A DNA stretch of 64,000 nucleotides from Kingdonia uniflora (Eukaryota; Streptophyta; Magnoliopsida; Ranunculales; Circaeasteraceae), in NCBI GenBank assembly GCA_014058105.1, contig JACGCM010002198.1:1315001-1379000 (forward strand), in the 5' to 3' direction. The translations under genes were made by a program, and so were the position numbers. The notes under the pieces were generated by a model. The model did not search any database, was not told the DNA's origin, and saw nothing but the letters and a program-made list of their open reading frames with translations. Shown piece by piece: positions 34,349 to 46,237 of the stretch. Positions within the stretch are counted from its first letter, which is position 1, and the number at the start of each line of letters is the position of its first letter.

Positions 34349-35447
34349 TTTTTTTTTTTTTTTTGCGCAAATTATGATTTTATTTATGTAGATAAGAAAA
34401 AAACATAAGGGGGGCTTAAAGCCTGACGTATGCACCATGTCTAATAGCAACAACCCCTAATTTTTTGAGAAAATACTAGGCTCTTATATGTTTAGGTAAC
34501 GTAGCAGCTGACCAGAATAGGAGGTTCTGTTGTGCACTTCCCAACTTTGAGAGACCATCAGCAGACCCATTTCCTTCTCTGTACGTATGCACCATGGTGA
34601 TTTGTAGCTCCTGGCTAATTTGGAGGACCATCTTCCAGATGGCTTGAAACCTGCTAGGGCAGAGTCTTGTTGCTTGAACCAGTTAACTATGACCTTGGCA
34701 TCCATCTCTACCACTAGTGGAAACCAGTGATTCTCCTTGCAAAGTTGGAGGCCATACAGGAGCCCATATAGTTCAGCTGTCATGTTAGTGTCGTTCCCTA
34801 GTGCTGCACTGTAACCGAGTTTCATTCCTCCCTACGAGTTGTGAATGATACCTCTAGCCCTAGAGAGACCATTGAGCATATAGGATCCGTCAGTGTTCAG
34901 TTTAAACCACCCTGGCGATGGTGTTTGCCATTTGACCCATGAACTTGCTTTGTAGTTTATTCAAAGCTTATGCACTCGTAGTACCTGAAGAGACAAAGTA
35001 CCTTCGTAGTTGCAACCATGAGTTACTGAAGTTTTGATCATGAGATCTTGAAGCCAACGGCATGTTTTGATGACAATTGCTTGTGCATTCATGAGCACGT
35101 CGTCGAATTGATGCTTGCGTCTTGCGTTCCATACTTCCCAACTTATTATGGCCGAAAGTACTCCCTTAATAATGCCCATTTGTGTACTCTTGCTTGCTGC
35201 TAGTATCCAAACCCCTTGCCGAGCCCAAAAACTTTCAGTTGGAACGTTGAAAATGCCACATGCCATCGATAAAAACTGCCAAACTTGTACGATCTCTCCC
35301 TTAATAATCAAATGGTTTAAAGTTTTGATGTTACCCGAGCAACAACAGCTGCATTTGGATGTAAATGGTATCCGGCGCTGAAGGAGAGCAGACCGTGATG
35401 ACATTCTTCCATATTTTCCAGTTGAAGACCTGAATTTTGGTAGGGAT
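34349..35447 (-). mobile_element. 5'-truncated L1-type LINE
   Basis: A 16-base T run at 34349-34364 is the poly(A) tail of a minus-oriented non-LTR retrotransposon. The body encodes only the C-terminal end of ORF2, so about 1.1 kb remains. Near-perfect 10-bp target duplications flank it. It lies in element B between the end of antisense gene 3 and the tandem repeat. Confidence 0.85.
34484..35435 (-). pseudogene. LINE ORF2 C-terminus: zf-RVT and RNase H-like domain
   Basis: Reading leftwards: PTKIQVFNWKIWKN (about 35430), a zinc-finger-like SKCSCCCSGNIKTLNHLI segment of the zf-RVT type (35330), FWARQGVWILAASKS, and WEVWNARRKHQFDDV, all typical of plant L1 reverse transcriptase tails. Then an RNase H-like (RVT_3) region with NMTAELYGLLYGLQLCKENH and PLVVEMDAKVIVNWF (34690-34790). 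At least one frameshift (near 35390) and a stop near 34840 separate the parts. The RT domain itself is missing. Confidence 0.82.
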
Positions 35448-35500
35448 AAGATAAGAGATGAATTCTAGTATTACCTTTGTTTTATCTTATGTTTGTTAGA

Positions 35501-35790
35501 GTCTTTGATGTAAAACAAGTGTTACCTTAGTTTTAATCGCAGAGATTTAGTAGAGTCAGCCAAACCAAGTATTATCCTTAATTTAAATGGTATGATATCG
35601 CAGCCATATTGAGGTAGATGAAAGTTAGCTTTACATTTGCTTTATGTTAGTCTGGTAGAGTCTTTGATGTAAAATAAGTGTTACCTTAGTTTTAATCTCA
35701 GAGATTTAGTAGAGTCAGCCAAACCAAGTATTATCTTTGATTTAACTGGTATAGAAGTCGATTGAAAGCTAGTATTATCTATGCTTTAAT
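35501..35790 (-). repeat. Tandem repeat after pol of element B, 158 bp unit
   Basis: AGTCTTTGATGTAAAA recurs at 35501 and 35659. A partial copy precedes it (AGTATTACCTTTGTTTTATC at 35468, interrupted by the LINE side). The reverse complement of the pre-copy, GATAAGATAAAAC then AAAGGTAATACT, resembles the element A unit, whose period is 157 bp. Confidence 0.85.
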
Positions 35791-35937
35791 CTATGTGTTG
35801 CCTACGAAGTAGAGAGATATATGGGAGAAAAACATGTAAGTTTCATTGAATAGAAAAGGATTTACATTGGATGGAGATGAAAATCTCATCTTTTGGAATA
35901 GAAAAAACGAGAATTTGAAATAGAGTAGTGAGGAGAC

Positions 35938-37060
35938 TTAACGATAATACCGTTTTAGTCACATAGTATTCCAAGGATTTAAAATGTGAACTCCCTCTTC
36001 TGTCATGAGGTAATATGATCCCAGGCCTGAGAGACCTGTGATAAGGAATGGACCCCCCCAATTGTCTGTTAGTTTCCCAACATGAGGCTCTTTACGGTGT
36101 TGAGGTATTTCTCTGAGAACGATAACATCAATTTGGAAGGTACAACTTCTGACTTGTTTGTTGTACGAACTGGCCAACATATGGTGATATCGACCCAGGT
36201 TAGCGATGGCGCATTCCCTAGTTTCATTGATCCAATTAAGGTTACAAGCCAATTCGAACTCATTTTCCTCATCAGTTAGCTCATGATCTTTGACTGGATG
36301 ATGATATTCGGAGGGAATGACGGCTTCGGTGCCATGGGAAAGGAGGAATGGAGTGCAGCCTATCGACTGGCGTGGAGTGGTACGATATGCCCATGAGACA
36401 TGAGGAAGTTCGCGAACCCAATTCCCTTTTTTCTGTGTGTAGCCATTTCTTGAGCCAATCCACGATGGTTTTGTTGGTATTTTGGCTTGGCCATTACCTT
36501 GAAAGTAGTAGGGATTGGATGGTGAGTGGATGATGTTGTGTTGATTGAGGAAAGCTACGACTTTTTCTCCAATAAAATGGGGCCCTTTATGGATACGAAT
36601 TAGGTGGGGGCACCCAAACCGAGTGATGATGTGTTCCTAGATAAAAGAGATGACCTCTTCTTCTCTGGTTCGACAGATTGGAACTGCTTCTACCCATTTT
36701 GAAAAATAATCGATAGCTATGAGTAGGTGGCGGCGGTTACCTAGAGAATTAGGGAATTCGCAGACAAGATCGAGTGCCCATCTTTTAAATGGCCAAAACT
36801 CCTTGCTTGCATGGAGTTCGAGCGCGAGGGCACGGATCATTTGTCCATGTCACTGATATGCATCACATTTGCGTGAATACTCTTTTGCTTGCTTGCGCAT
36901 ACTGGGCCAGAAGACTCCTTGTGTAATAGCTTTGTTTGCCAGTGATCGACTTGTGGCATAAGAGCCACAAATCCCTTCATGTAGATTGCGGAACATCTCG
37001 TTCGCTTTCTACTTGGAGAGGCACTTGAGGTAAGGCCCCATGACTGAACGGCGGTATAAG
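35938..37060 (-). pseudogene. Integrase of element B, part left of element E
   Basis: Contains the zinc-binding region (about 36850-37000), the DDE core and the C-terminal domain ending at 35938. The first catalytic Asp is kept (LIAIDYFSKWVEAV, about 36715). The second is His (IRIHKGPHF, about 36590) and the Glu is Lys (GNGQAK, about 36490), so catalysis is lost. The C-terminal block GPFLITGLSGLGSYYLMTEE lies at about 36010. Element E interrupts it upstream at 37061. Confidence 0.9.
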
Positions 37061-37065
37061 GTACC
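37061..37065 (+). repeat. Target site duplication of element E, left
   Basis: GTACC, identical to 49617-49621. Confidence 0.95.
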
Positions 37066-37554
37066 TATAGTAGTACGTTTCCCAGATTTGACAAAGATCA
37101 GCCGGTATAACATAATCGAAGACAGTCAACTTATATATAGTCGAGGACAGACAGTAGTCAAGAAGTTACAATAAGTCCTCGGCCTACCAAAAGTAGCCAT
37201 TGTGCCTGGTCAAGAAAGAGTTGTTAGAGACCCGCGATGTTCGCCCACTCCCCCCGAAATAGAAGACTATTTCTTTCTTTTTGTAAAACTGCATGTATAT
37301 ACAATAATTAGAGGCAGAGAATAGATTATTCAGATCCGCAGCCCTACTAAATTTATTTCCTTGCCCTACAGTTACTCAAAACTTGTAATAACTAGCAACA
37401 TATTGGATTTTACATCAAAACCCTCCTCGAGGTCGTGGTTTTTTTAGCCTTTACTGAGTTTTCCACGTAAAATCTCACTTGTATAGCTTATTATTACACC
37501 TTCCTTACAAAAAGTATTGGCAAAGATTATCCATCCGGAAAACACGCCATTACA
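37066..37554 (+). repeat. 5' LTR of element E
   Basis: 489 bp. Starts TATAGTAGTACG (TG decayed to TA) and ends GCCATTACA. Confidence 0.95.
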
Positions 37555-37556
37555 AT

Positions 37557-37574
37557 TGCTGCCGTTTATGGGAA
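37557..37574 (+). other. Primer binding site of element E, decayed
   Basis: TGCTGCCGTTTATGGGAA, 4 mismatches to the element A site TGGCGCCGTCTGTGGGAA. Confidence 0.7.
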
Positions 37575-38063
37575 ATTACAACATTTTTCTTTACCACCCC
37601 CGATCAAAAAGAGTTCGATGACAAATATGAATCTCCGATGCCATTCCAGCACAGTAAGAGATCATGAGATCAATCCGATACCAGAAATAGTCGATCACAC
37701 AGCGCAGTGATTGAACACCAAAAACAAATAGAATCAGAAAAAGCCAAAAGAATGGAATATCAACGCATTCATTCTCAAGATCTTCAAGTGGAAAGAGACG
37801 AATGAAAAAAAGCTTTGGACCAACAAAGTTGAACATATCAGAAGGAGATGGAGGGATTAAGGAGAACTCAAGATCGAATTACTAGCCATCAAGCGTCACC
37901 ACCACAAGCCCGAAGTAACCATCGGTAAAGAGCAACTCGAAGAGATGATGAGTCTAGATAAGACAAATTATAGACTTCTAGATCCAGATCCAAAAATCTA
38001 GACAGGGCTTCTTAGCATTTTGGTTTGACATCCTCAATATCGACAACTCAGGGAAGTTGACAC

Positions 38064-39370
38064 GTGCGTCATCAAACTCCCCCACCACCAGAAAGAAGAC
38101 CAATCAGATATCGATTGGGACCAGAAGGACATGGAGATTTTGATTCACAAATCTTGACCTTACCATTTCCTCCTCCACAGTTCGTCACCTTGGATGACCT
38201 AAATAACATAATCTATGCCATACACTCTGATATCCCAGGCCAAAGATCTGTACTTGACAAAATCTAGACAAACCTTATCTCCCCTCATTTCGAAGTCATG
38301 CCCATTTCAAACAATTTCCACATGCTAAAATTCATTCAATATGCAAGCCATACTGACCCGCTTACCCATGTACAAAATTTCAAAGCCACAGTGGGATTAT
38401 ACTCCAAACATGACCAGATGTTATACAGGCTATTTAATATGAGCCTGAAAGAAGAACCGCTCAGATGTTACCATATAATCCAAGATGGCTCCATCACCAT
38501 GTTCAGCCAATTGTAACATCTATTTGAGTCCAATTTTGTTCACGCTAAAGAGCAAAAGATTATTGTGGATTCCATGTTCTTCTTCGAGTAGGGCGCAAAA
38601 GAAACCTTAGCAAGTTTTTACAAGCATTTCTTACAAGAAACACGAAAAATTGGGAATTTAGATCCCAAAATCGTTATTCCAACCTTCACCTAGGCCCTAC
38701 ACGTCGATTTTAAAGTTTGAGATGAATTAACTCTGCACAAGCCAAGAACGGTGACAAAGATTATTGATGTAGTAAATAACTACATCGAACTAGAACGATC
38801 CAAGAAGGATAAAATAAAGAGCACCTCTGCCATTCATTCTTAGGAAACAACTTCTTCTCCACCCGAAAAGTAGACTACTACTGAAGTACCCAAACAGCGC
38901 GGCAGAAACGCCGACACTAACAGGAGACCCGACAAAAAAGATAGAAGACCTGACAGACCCGTCCCAGTTCAACCTCCAATGTCAACGACTCTCTCTGCTA
39001 TCTTACCAACGATAAAGGGAGATGAGTGTTATCGAGCACCACAAATAATACCAGATATCCCCAACAAGCCTCTATGTCAATAACACAATGTGTATAGACA
39101 CGAAATTGACAATTGCTACTCCCCCATTCGAATTTTTCATCGCATCCTCTTGGCAGGTAGGCTTGATAATTACATCTTCGACATTCAAAAGTTCCTCGAG
39201 GATGAGACAAAAAAAAGGCGACGAACAAAATCAGGGCCAGGGGCAATCTCGCCACCTTTATCTTATCAAGATTGAAAAAGGAAAGAAAAGAAAACAAGAC
39301 GATCAGATTACATCTTGTTACAAAATGACCTCCTTGGATAAATCTATGGAACTTCTTCCCAGCTCGAGCA
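38064..39370 (+). pseudogene. gag of element E
   Basis: An N-terminal proline-rich part (TPPPPERRPIRYRLGPEGHG) precedes the gag core: IQYASHTDPLTHVQNFKATV, LFNMSLKEEPLRCYHII, ASFYKHFLQETRKIGNLDPK and TKIIDVVNNYIELE. It is colinear with the gag of A and B. At least six stops occur, for example at 38266, 38514 and 38590. A YRHEIDNCYS remnant (about 39093) stands where the HHKVNQHSTDNC motif lies in A. Confidence 0.85.
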
Positions 39371-39880
39371 AGTCAAAACGCCCATACCAAATTACCTTCG
39401 AAGACTGCGACACCACCCATGTGAAATATCCTCATGATGACCCTCTAGTCATTATGCTCAAAGTTGGATAAGACTACCTACATACGCTTCTCGTCGACAC
39501 AGGAAGCGCCACAGATGTATTATTCAAAAGGGTAATCAAAGTTCTAGGACTCTGATATTTTGTGAAAGCTTCAACAACAAAAATCACCGGCTTCAACGGT
39601 TTGAAAGAATCAACTACAAGAGAAATTACTCTGCCAGTTCAGGCAGAGTCAGAAACCACATTCGTTAAATTCCTAGTCATCGATGTTGAGTCCAAGTACT
39701 TGGGAATTTTGGGACGTAGTTGGCTACATTCGATTAAAGCAATACCCTTTGCATATCATTTAGCATTAAAATTTCCAAAAGATCACGGAATATACAAAAT
39801 CAAAGGTAGCCAAGCAATTGAACGTATATGCGAGAATACCACCACCAACTCTCACACAACGAAACTTCTCAAAGCATAGC
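39371..39880 (+). pseudogene. Aspartic protease of element E
   Basis: ITFEDCDTTHVKYPHDDPLV leads to the active site LLVDTGSATDVLF with Asp-Thr-Gly at 39496-39504. Then ITGFNGLKESTTREITLPV and KYLGILGRSWLHSIKAIP. Stops at 39470 and 39554 interrupt it. The region 39562-39879 is an open frame of 105 codons. The active site is intact, but the polyprotein is broken. Confidence 0.85.
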
Positions 39881-39999
39881 AACTACAGCAGACAACACCC
39901 CCCCCCCCCACCACGTTCGAGCAGCATGACACAGAATTGGTTGAATCCATTAAACTTGATGGACCTGGGAGTCACACATTCAATTGCTCCAAGTTGTCA

Positions 40000-40925
40000 A
40001 CCGACGAGAAAGAAGGCATGAACCAGCTACTTAAGAAAAATATTGACATCTTTGCCTAAAATTTCCAAGAAATGCCTGGCATTGATCCATCAATCGCGTG
40101 CCACCGACTGAACCACCTTCCAGAAAGCAAAACAGTCATACAGAAACGTCAGAACTTAGCTCCCCGCCTCCGCGAAGCTGTGAATGAAGAAATTGATAAA
40201 CTCTTTAATGTAGAATTTATTTGAGAAGCCCAATATCCAAAGTGGGTTCCTAACATTGTGGCAGTCCCAAAGAAAAATGGGAAGATCAAGGTTTATATTG
40301 ACTTCACCGAACCCAATAAATTCATTCCAAAGGACAGTTTTCTGCAACCACTGATCCTACAACTCCTCGACTCTGTCCCAGGACACGAACTTCTTTCCAT
40401 GATGGTTGCAACCTCTGGCTACAATCAAGTTCCACTCGCCAAGGATGATCAAGAAAAAGCAACCTTTGTTACTTAAAGAAGTCTCTACTGTTACACAGTG
40501 ATGCCTTTCGGACTAAAAAATACAGAAGCTACTTACCAACATCATGTCATTAAAATGTTCAAAGATCATCTAGGCAAAATCATGGAAGTCTACATCAATG
40601 ATATGATCTGTAAAAGCTTAAAGCATGAAGATCATCTCTGCGACCACCAAACCATCTTCGATATCCTTCGACAGTACCAGATGAAACTCAACCCTGCGAA
40701 ATGCCAATTCGGTATAGCATCTGGTAAGTTTCTGGGACACCTGGTCAGCATAAGAGGAATCGAAATTGATCTTATACAAATCTTGGCATTCATCGCAATA
40801 CCATCTCCTCGAACAAAGAAATATGTCCAAAAATTTGTAGGCAAGATCGCCGTTTTTCGCAAATTCAACTCTAAGTCATCTGATCGATAGAAACTTCTTT
40901 ACCTCCTTCATAGAAATCCCACTAT
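40000..40925 (+). pseudogene. Reverse transcriptase of element E
   Basis: FQEMPGIDPSIACHRL, PRLREAVNEEIDKLF, VAVPKKNGKIKVYIDFTEPN, MMVATSGYNQVPLAKD and VMPFGLKNTEATYQ are standard gypsy RT blocks. The catalytic YIDD is YIND at 40591-40602, so one catalytic Asp is lost. Stops at about 40056, 40221 and 40474 add to this. CQFGIASGKFLGHLVSIRGI marks the thumb region. Confidence 0.92.
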
Positions 40926-41892
40926 ACTGTCAAAAAAACAAAACAAAGAGATCATTTGGACTCCTGACTGTGAGTTAACCTTCCAAGAAATTAAACGATA
41001 CTTGGGGCGTCCTCCTATAATGAGTACTGAAGTTGATGGCGAAATACTCACGATGTACTTATCTACAACTGAAGACTCCATTAGATCCGTCCTAATTCGA
41101 GAAGACGAAAGAGTAGAAAAACCAATTTACTTCTTCAACAAGACCCTCATGCCCGCTGAAAAAATATACACAACAACAGAAAAGCAATTTCTTGCCTTGG
41201 TCTACAACTCTCAAAAACTTTATCCCAACTTCCAAGCTCATCCCATCAAAATCATTACTACATACCCCCTTAAGCTGGTACTCTCCAAAAAAGAAAAATC
41301 TCGAAGAATCTAACAATGGTCAGTGTTCCTTGGCAAATATGGCATCTCTTTTGAGCCCCAGATCTCTGTCAAAGGACAAATAGTTGCTAATTTTATGGCA
41401 GACTTTCCAATCGAAGACCCTGAAGGGGAAGAACTTGAAGAAATCTTCACAGATGACTCAACTGCCAAACCAGATGCATGGTCACGAAGTACCAGATGGC
41501 GACTCTTTACAGACAGATTAGCAAGATCACGAGGGTCAGAAATTGGCATCGTTCTCGTTACACCTTCCAATAGTCGCATCGAGAAAGCTATTAAATTCAA
41601 CTTTTATGCCACAAACAATGAGACTGAATATAAAGGTATCCTTCATGGAATCGATCTCGCACTATTACTTGGTGTAGAAGAAGTAGCAGTCTACATCAAT
41701 TCTTTACACATGGCCAATCATTACAATAAAATGTTCTGCACAACAGGCAAAATGGTCGATTATGCGGCCCAGGTAGAAGAAAAAATGAACAAATTCAAAA
41801 AAGCATCAATCTCCTACATACCTCGAAAAGAAAATTGCAATGCCGACACATTGGCTTACATAATCGCCATGCTAGGAGACAGTGAAAAATGA
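40926..41892 (+). pseudogene. RT connection and RNase H of element E
   Basis: Connection domain GRPPIMSTEVDGEILTMYLS and FNKTLMPAEKIYTTTEKQF (41002-41313, then a stop). RNase H follows in the open frame 41323-41892: TRWRLFTDRLARSRGSEIG keeps the first Asp but has lost the usual Gly-Ser after it. NFYATNNETEYKGILHGIDL carries the expected Glu, and ENCNADTLA the C-terminal Asp region. Confidence 0.88.
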
Positions 41893-42089
41893 TCCTTAGA
41901 TATCGAAATTCTCGAAAATTCGAGCCTTGATATACCGTTCACAATGCAAATCACTATTATTGAAGGCGAAGACCCTTATGACTGGAGAAAATGGTTTTAT
42001 GCATACCTCAACTCTAACATCCTCCCGAGTAACAAAGAAGAAGCCCATTTACTTTTGGCCAAAAGCCACAGATTCACAGTTCAAATAAC

Positions 42090-43214
42090 GTCTTATATCG
42101 TATCACAGGAGGAGGACCCCTGATTGAATGCATCTCCCAAAATCAAGCTTAAGTTAAAATCAAAGAATTTCATGAAGGTATATGTAGCACTCACATTTCG
42201 GGATGATCATTAGCCCAATGGGCATTCACACAAGAATTATACAGGCCCAGAATGAGACAGGACTATGAAGATTTTGTACGAAAATGCTACAAATGTCAAA
42301 TCCATGCTCAAGACATCAAAAGTCTAGCACTTGACTTGCACCTTAGTAATATCCTCTGGCCATTCAAATGATGAGGAATCGACATCATTAGACCTTCCAT
42401 CCAGCATCAGGAAACTGAAGGTTTGTCCTTGTAACCACTGACTACTTTACAAAATGGGTCGAAGCAGTTCCTCTATGTCATACCGATAAAAATGAAGTGA
42501 TCAAGTTCCTTTGGGAACACATAATAACCAGGTTTGCCTGCCCACAAATAATACGCTTTAACAACGGCAAGCAATTTATTAGTGCTAAAGTCCTCGCTTT
42601 CCCTCGCAAGTACAAAATTTAGCTATCAACTTTCACACCATACTACCCTCAAGGCAACAAACAAGCTGAAGCCATCAATAAGAGCATCAAATCAGGTCTA
42701 CACAAGCTCCTCGATGATGAGAAAGGCACATGGGTCAAAGAACTACTTAGTGTTTTATGGGCATATCGGACAACTCCCTGAACTTCTAGTACTCGTTGTA
42801 CTCCATTTATGATGGCCTTCGGTACTGAAGCGGTCATACCCTCAGACCTCGATCTACAAAGAGCCCGAAGAAAAATTTCAGATGAAGACAACGAGTTGGG
42901 TCTCCTCTGAAACCTCAACTGGATAGAAGAAACATGTAACAAAGCCATTACAAACTTGGGACGATACCACGACATATTAAAAAAGGCTTACAACAAACGA
43001 ATTCGAAAGAGAAAATTTGGTATTGGCGACCTTGTCCTCCGACGAATCCAAGATAGTATTCGACCTAAGAATTCCGGTAAACTCTCTAAAAATTGGGAAG
43101 GGCCCTACATTGTTAGACAAAACATATAGCAGCACTTATTGGTTGATGACAGAAGATGAAGTCCAACTTGAATTCCCATGGAACACTGCTCAAGTAAAAA
43201 AAAATTACAGATAA
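42090..43214 (+). pseudogene. Integrase of element E
   Basis: HHCC-type region CSTHISG...CYKCQIHAQD (about 42185-42310). First catalytic Asp in VTTDYFTKWVEAVPL (42436). The second is Asn (IIRFNNGKQF, about 42555). Glu is kept in [10 protein letters not shown] (42665). C-terminal segments LGRYHDILKKAYNKR, FGIGDLVLRRIQDS and YWLMTEDEV end at 43214. Frameshifts near 42400 and 43110 and several stops break it. Confidence 0.88.
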
Positions 43215-43259
43215 CAACTGTAACACTTATCGTCGATTCAAATAAAGTCATCTTTACTA

Positions 43260-43560
43260 TCTTTACTTATTCTCGATCCATACTTGATAAGTATGCACCA
43301 AATAAAAATGATATTTACTATCTTTACTATTTATCGATCCATACTTAAAAAGTATGCATCAACCAACAATCATTTTTACTATCTTTACTTGATATCGATC
43401 CATACTTGAAAAGTATGCATAAACCAACAACCATCTTTACTATTTTTACTTGTTATCGATCCATACTTGAAAAGTATGCATCAACCAACAATCATCTTTA
43501 CTATCATTACTTGTTCTCCATCCATACTTGATAAGTATGCATCCGGACTATCATTCTATC
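43260..43560 (+). repeat. Tandem repeat after pol of element E, ~61 bp unit, 5 copies
   Basis: Each unit contains CTTTACT, then ATCGATCCATACTTGA and AAGTATGCA. Copies start near 43260, 43321, 43382, 43443 and 43504. The place is the same as the 157/158 bp arrays of A and B. Confidence 0.9.
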
Positions 43561-43973
43561 TAAATGCGAACATTATCCAATCATAGGATACTCCCTTTCG
43601 CAGTCCTTACTTATCAAACAAAATATAACTATTTTGTTACTTTCTGAATCTAAATTCAGATATCCTACTGAGGATGCACATCTGGTAATCCTTCATATTA
43701 CTTGCCATTTCATGGCCATCGTTTACTTTTCACACCAACAGGCATTCCTTCCTTATCTGCTACAAGTTACAATCACATTCTACAAATATCATTCTTCTCG
43801 AATTTAACACTTAGCATGATTTATCAAATATATGCATCACAAATTTTCAAACAAAACTTTCTTCGAAAATAAACATTCATCATTCAAAACATAGCATAGT
43901 TAAAATGATTTTCGGTCCCATTGACCACTTTTACATCTCTCTTTAAAAATAAATAATGTTTACACACACGTAT

Positions 43974-46237
43974 TTAAACTACAGGAGGAGACACGATACC
44001 ATCAACCTTCACTAACCCCTCTAGAGCAAATACTTCCCCTGATTTCTCAGGACGCAACCTATCAGCTTCGATCATCACCACATCATCGATGACTTCCATT
44101 CCACTCGGAACATCGGGAGTCGCCAGAATATTGTCATCTGGATCTGAATCCTCGAAGGTAACGCCACCAGACTTGGCAAACCACTTATAAAGATGCTTCC
44201 TCACCTCCAGCAACTCGTACGGCCTTACATAGTGGGCCCTCACATTCCTGCATGTATCAAGCTTTTCCGCCATCAACTGATCACTAACCTCATCCAAGAT
44301 CTTACCATGTTCCAGCTTTATTACCTTTCGCGCATCGGAATCCTGCTCCCTTACATCCTTCTCAAAGTTTGTTCTAAGCAATGCCAAAGCCTCTTCTTTC
44401 TCTTTTTCCCACATTTTCTTCGCTTCGCGAAGAGCAGCATCCTTCACCTTTTGCACTTCGAACTTGTAGGTATTTAGTGTTACATTCAACCCCTTCTTAT
44501 CTTTGATCAGCACTTCTTTTTCTCTCATCAAATCTTTCTCGATGTTTTTGTACGCCAGTACTTGATTTACAAGGTCACTACTACCGACAATGCGGTCTTT
44601 TGCCTCCGTAACCAACTTCTTAATATGCATTATATTCATAAATTGAGTATTCGATTCACATACCAGTTTCTTTAATTGAAGTAAAGCAGAAAATTTTCTC
44701 ACCTTCGACATGTTGCGGTGGCCCTCGCTGAGAAATTTCATCAAGCTTTCAGTCCCCTCTAGACAATTATCGACTTCCGCTTGCAACATATCCATCCTAG
44801 ACATATATGAATTTATTGTCCTCTAGACTTCAACCTCGGATTCCTCGACGAACTTGTTCTTCGACGACTCTCCACTCCCTTTTTGCTTCGGGAGTACACT
44901 TGTCGCACCATGGGGAAGACGCATAGCCAACACTGCAACTAGCTTATCACTTTTTACCTCCTCCTCTATTGTTGAGCGTCGAGTATTCTTCTTAGGAGGA
45001 AGTAGCGGAGCAACTGCTTCACTCGCTGCCCTTTTCTTTTTACTCTTCCCTAATATTTCTGCAAACATCGAGTCTATCTCAATGTCAGTCGTATACCTAG
45101 CCAAAGAAGGATTTTCCAATGGCAGACTAGACTATACGGCCCTCTTGTTTTTCACCGACATCTTACCGCCGATGATAGACACTTCAGAACCTTTCGCCCT
45201 CGACCTCTTTAAACCGGCCTCTTGAAAAAGAGTACTCACACGATCCTGGTTGATGACAAGGTTGTCTGTCCTACCAAAGAGCCCCTTCATGATCTTGTAC
45301 AATTCTTCTTTCACCTCTGACTTCCTATCGACCTCCTTCAAAGTTATACATAAATGAAATATTGTTACAAACAATTCAAATCACATTCAACACTTTAAAT
45401 ATCGACATTTAAATTACCTAACCACAAACCTAAATGAAAAGTCTTTCTCTTTAAGGGCTCCCCAGGGTCTTTCTTGTCGAACTCATAATTCCTGGACACG
45501 AGTAAATGCTCATCACTATATCGCCCACCTGTTGACACCATGTCATAGAGCAGCGGCCTTTTCAAAAACCTTACCAAGTAGCGATAGCCTACTTTCTTTG
45601 GGTTTATCTTAAGTGTGTAGTACACACATAAATCGTCAATAGTGATCAACTCTTCCCCCCTTGACTTAAGTTGACCATTTATCGCCCCACATACCCAAAA
45701 CAGGTCATATACATTTGGATTGAACTGACCAGGTGCCACATCGAAGAAGTTCATTAACTTCTTCTAGACAGCTCAGAGGGGAAACATCAACCTCTTTTTA
45801 ATTTGTACTCGATGAACGAGAATCCCTCCCAATGGTACTTCATGGTCAATTATCTCATATTGGTACTCCTCTAACCTGATATTTCTAGGAATACCATACT
45901 TTTTCTTAAAACTCAATATCTCCTTCGTCTCCGGACCCTCACCATAACAAGCTTCCTCACCGTCCTCCACATCGTCTTCCCCACCCCCGCTACCTTCTCG
46001 ATCACTAGCCTGTAGCTCGTGGCCTAAATCTGTATCGGTAGCCTCCTCATCTGACACTTCGAAAATCCAATGAGCTACCCTAAACTGGTCCACACCATCT
46101 AAGCCTGCACTACTCAACCCAACCCTATATTTACTTCCTAACTGTTGTACACAAATGGATACATCAATCATAAAAGGCTCTACATCTGGAAGGTTCTCGT
46201 ATATATCTTTATCATTAATTTGAGTTGGTTCAGCCAT
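43974..46237 (-). pseudogene. Antisense gene 3 of element E: long coiled-coil protein
   Basis: First part 46237-45414: MAEPTQINDKDIYENL, an acidic stretch, FKKKYGIPRNIRLEEYQYEI, then two in-frame stops (near 45773 and 45762) and [36 protein letters not shown]. This is close to the plant 'putative gypsy type transposon' domain (PF04195, from memory). A putative intron follows. The second part 45346-43974 is one frame with only two TAG stops (near 45133 and 44823). Its last 276 codons (44804-43974) are open and coiled-coil: VQKVKDAALREAKKMWEKEK. No frameshift is seen over 2.2 kb, in contrast to pol. Equivalent in place and type to the A, B and C genes. Function unknown. Confidence 0.72.

Noticed and set aside
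39899..39912. C-run in element E as a functional tract
   Set aside because: A homopolymer in the spacer after protease; not next to an LTR.
44193..44477. Plus-strand ORF opposite the coiled-coil gene of E
   Set aside because: Shadow of the 276-codon antisense frame.
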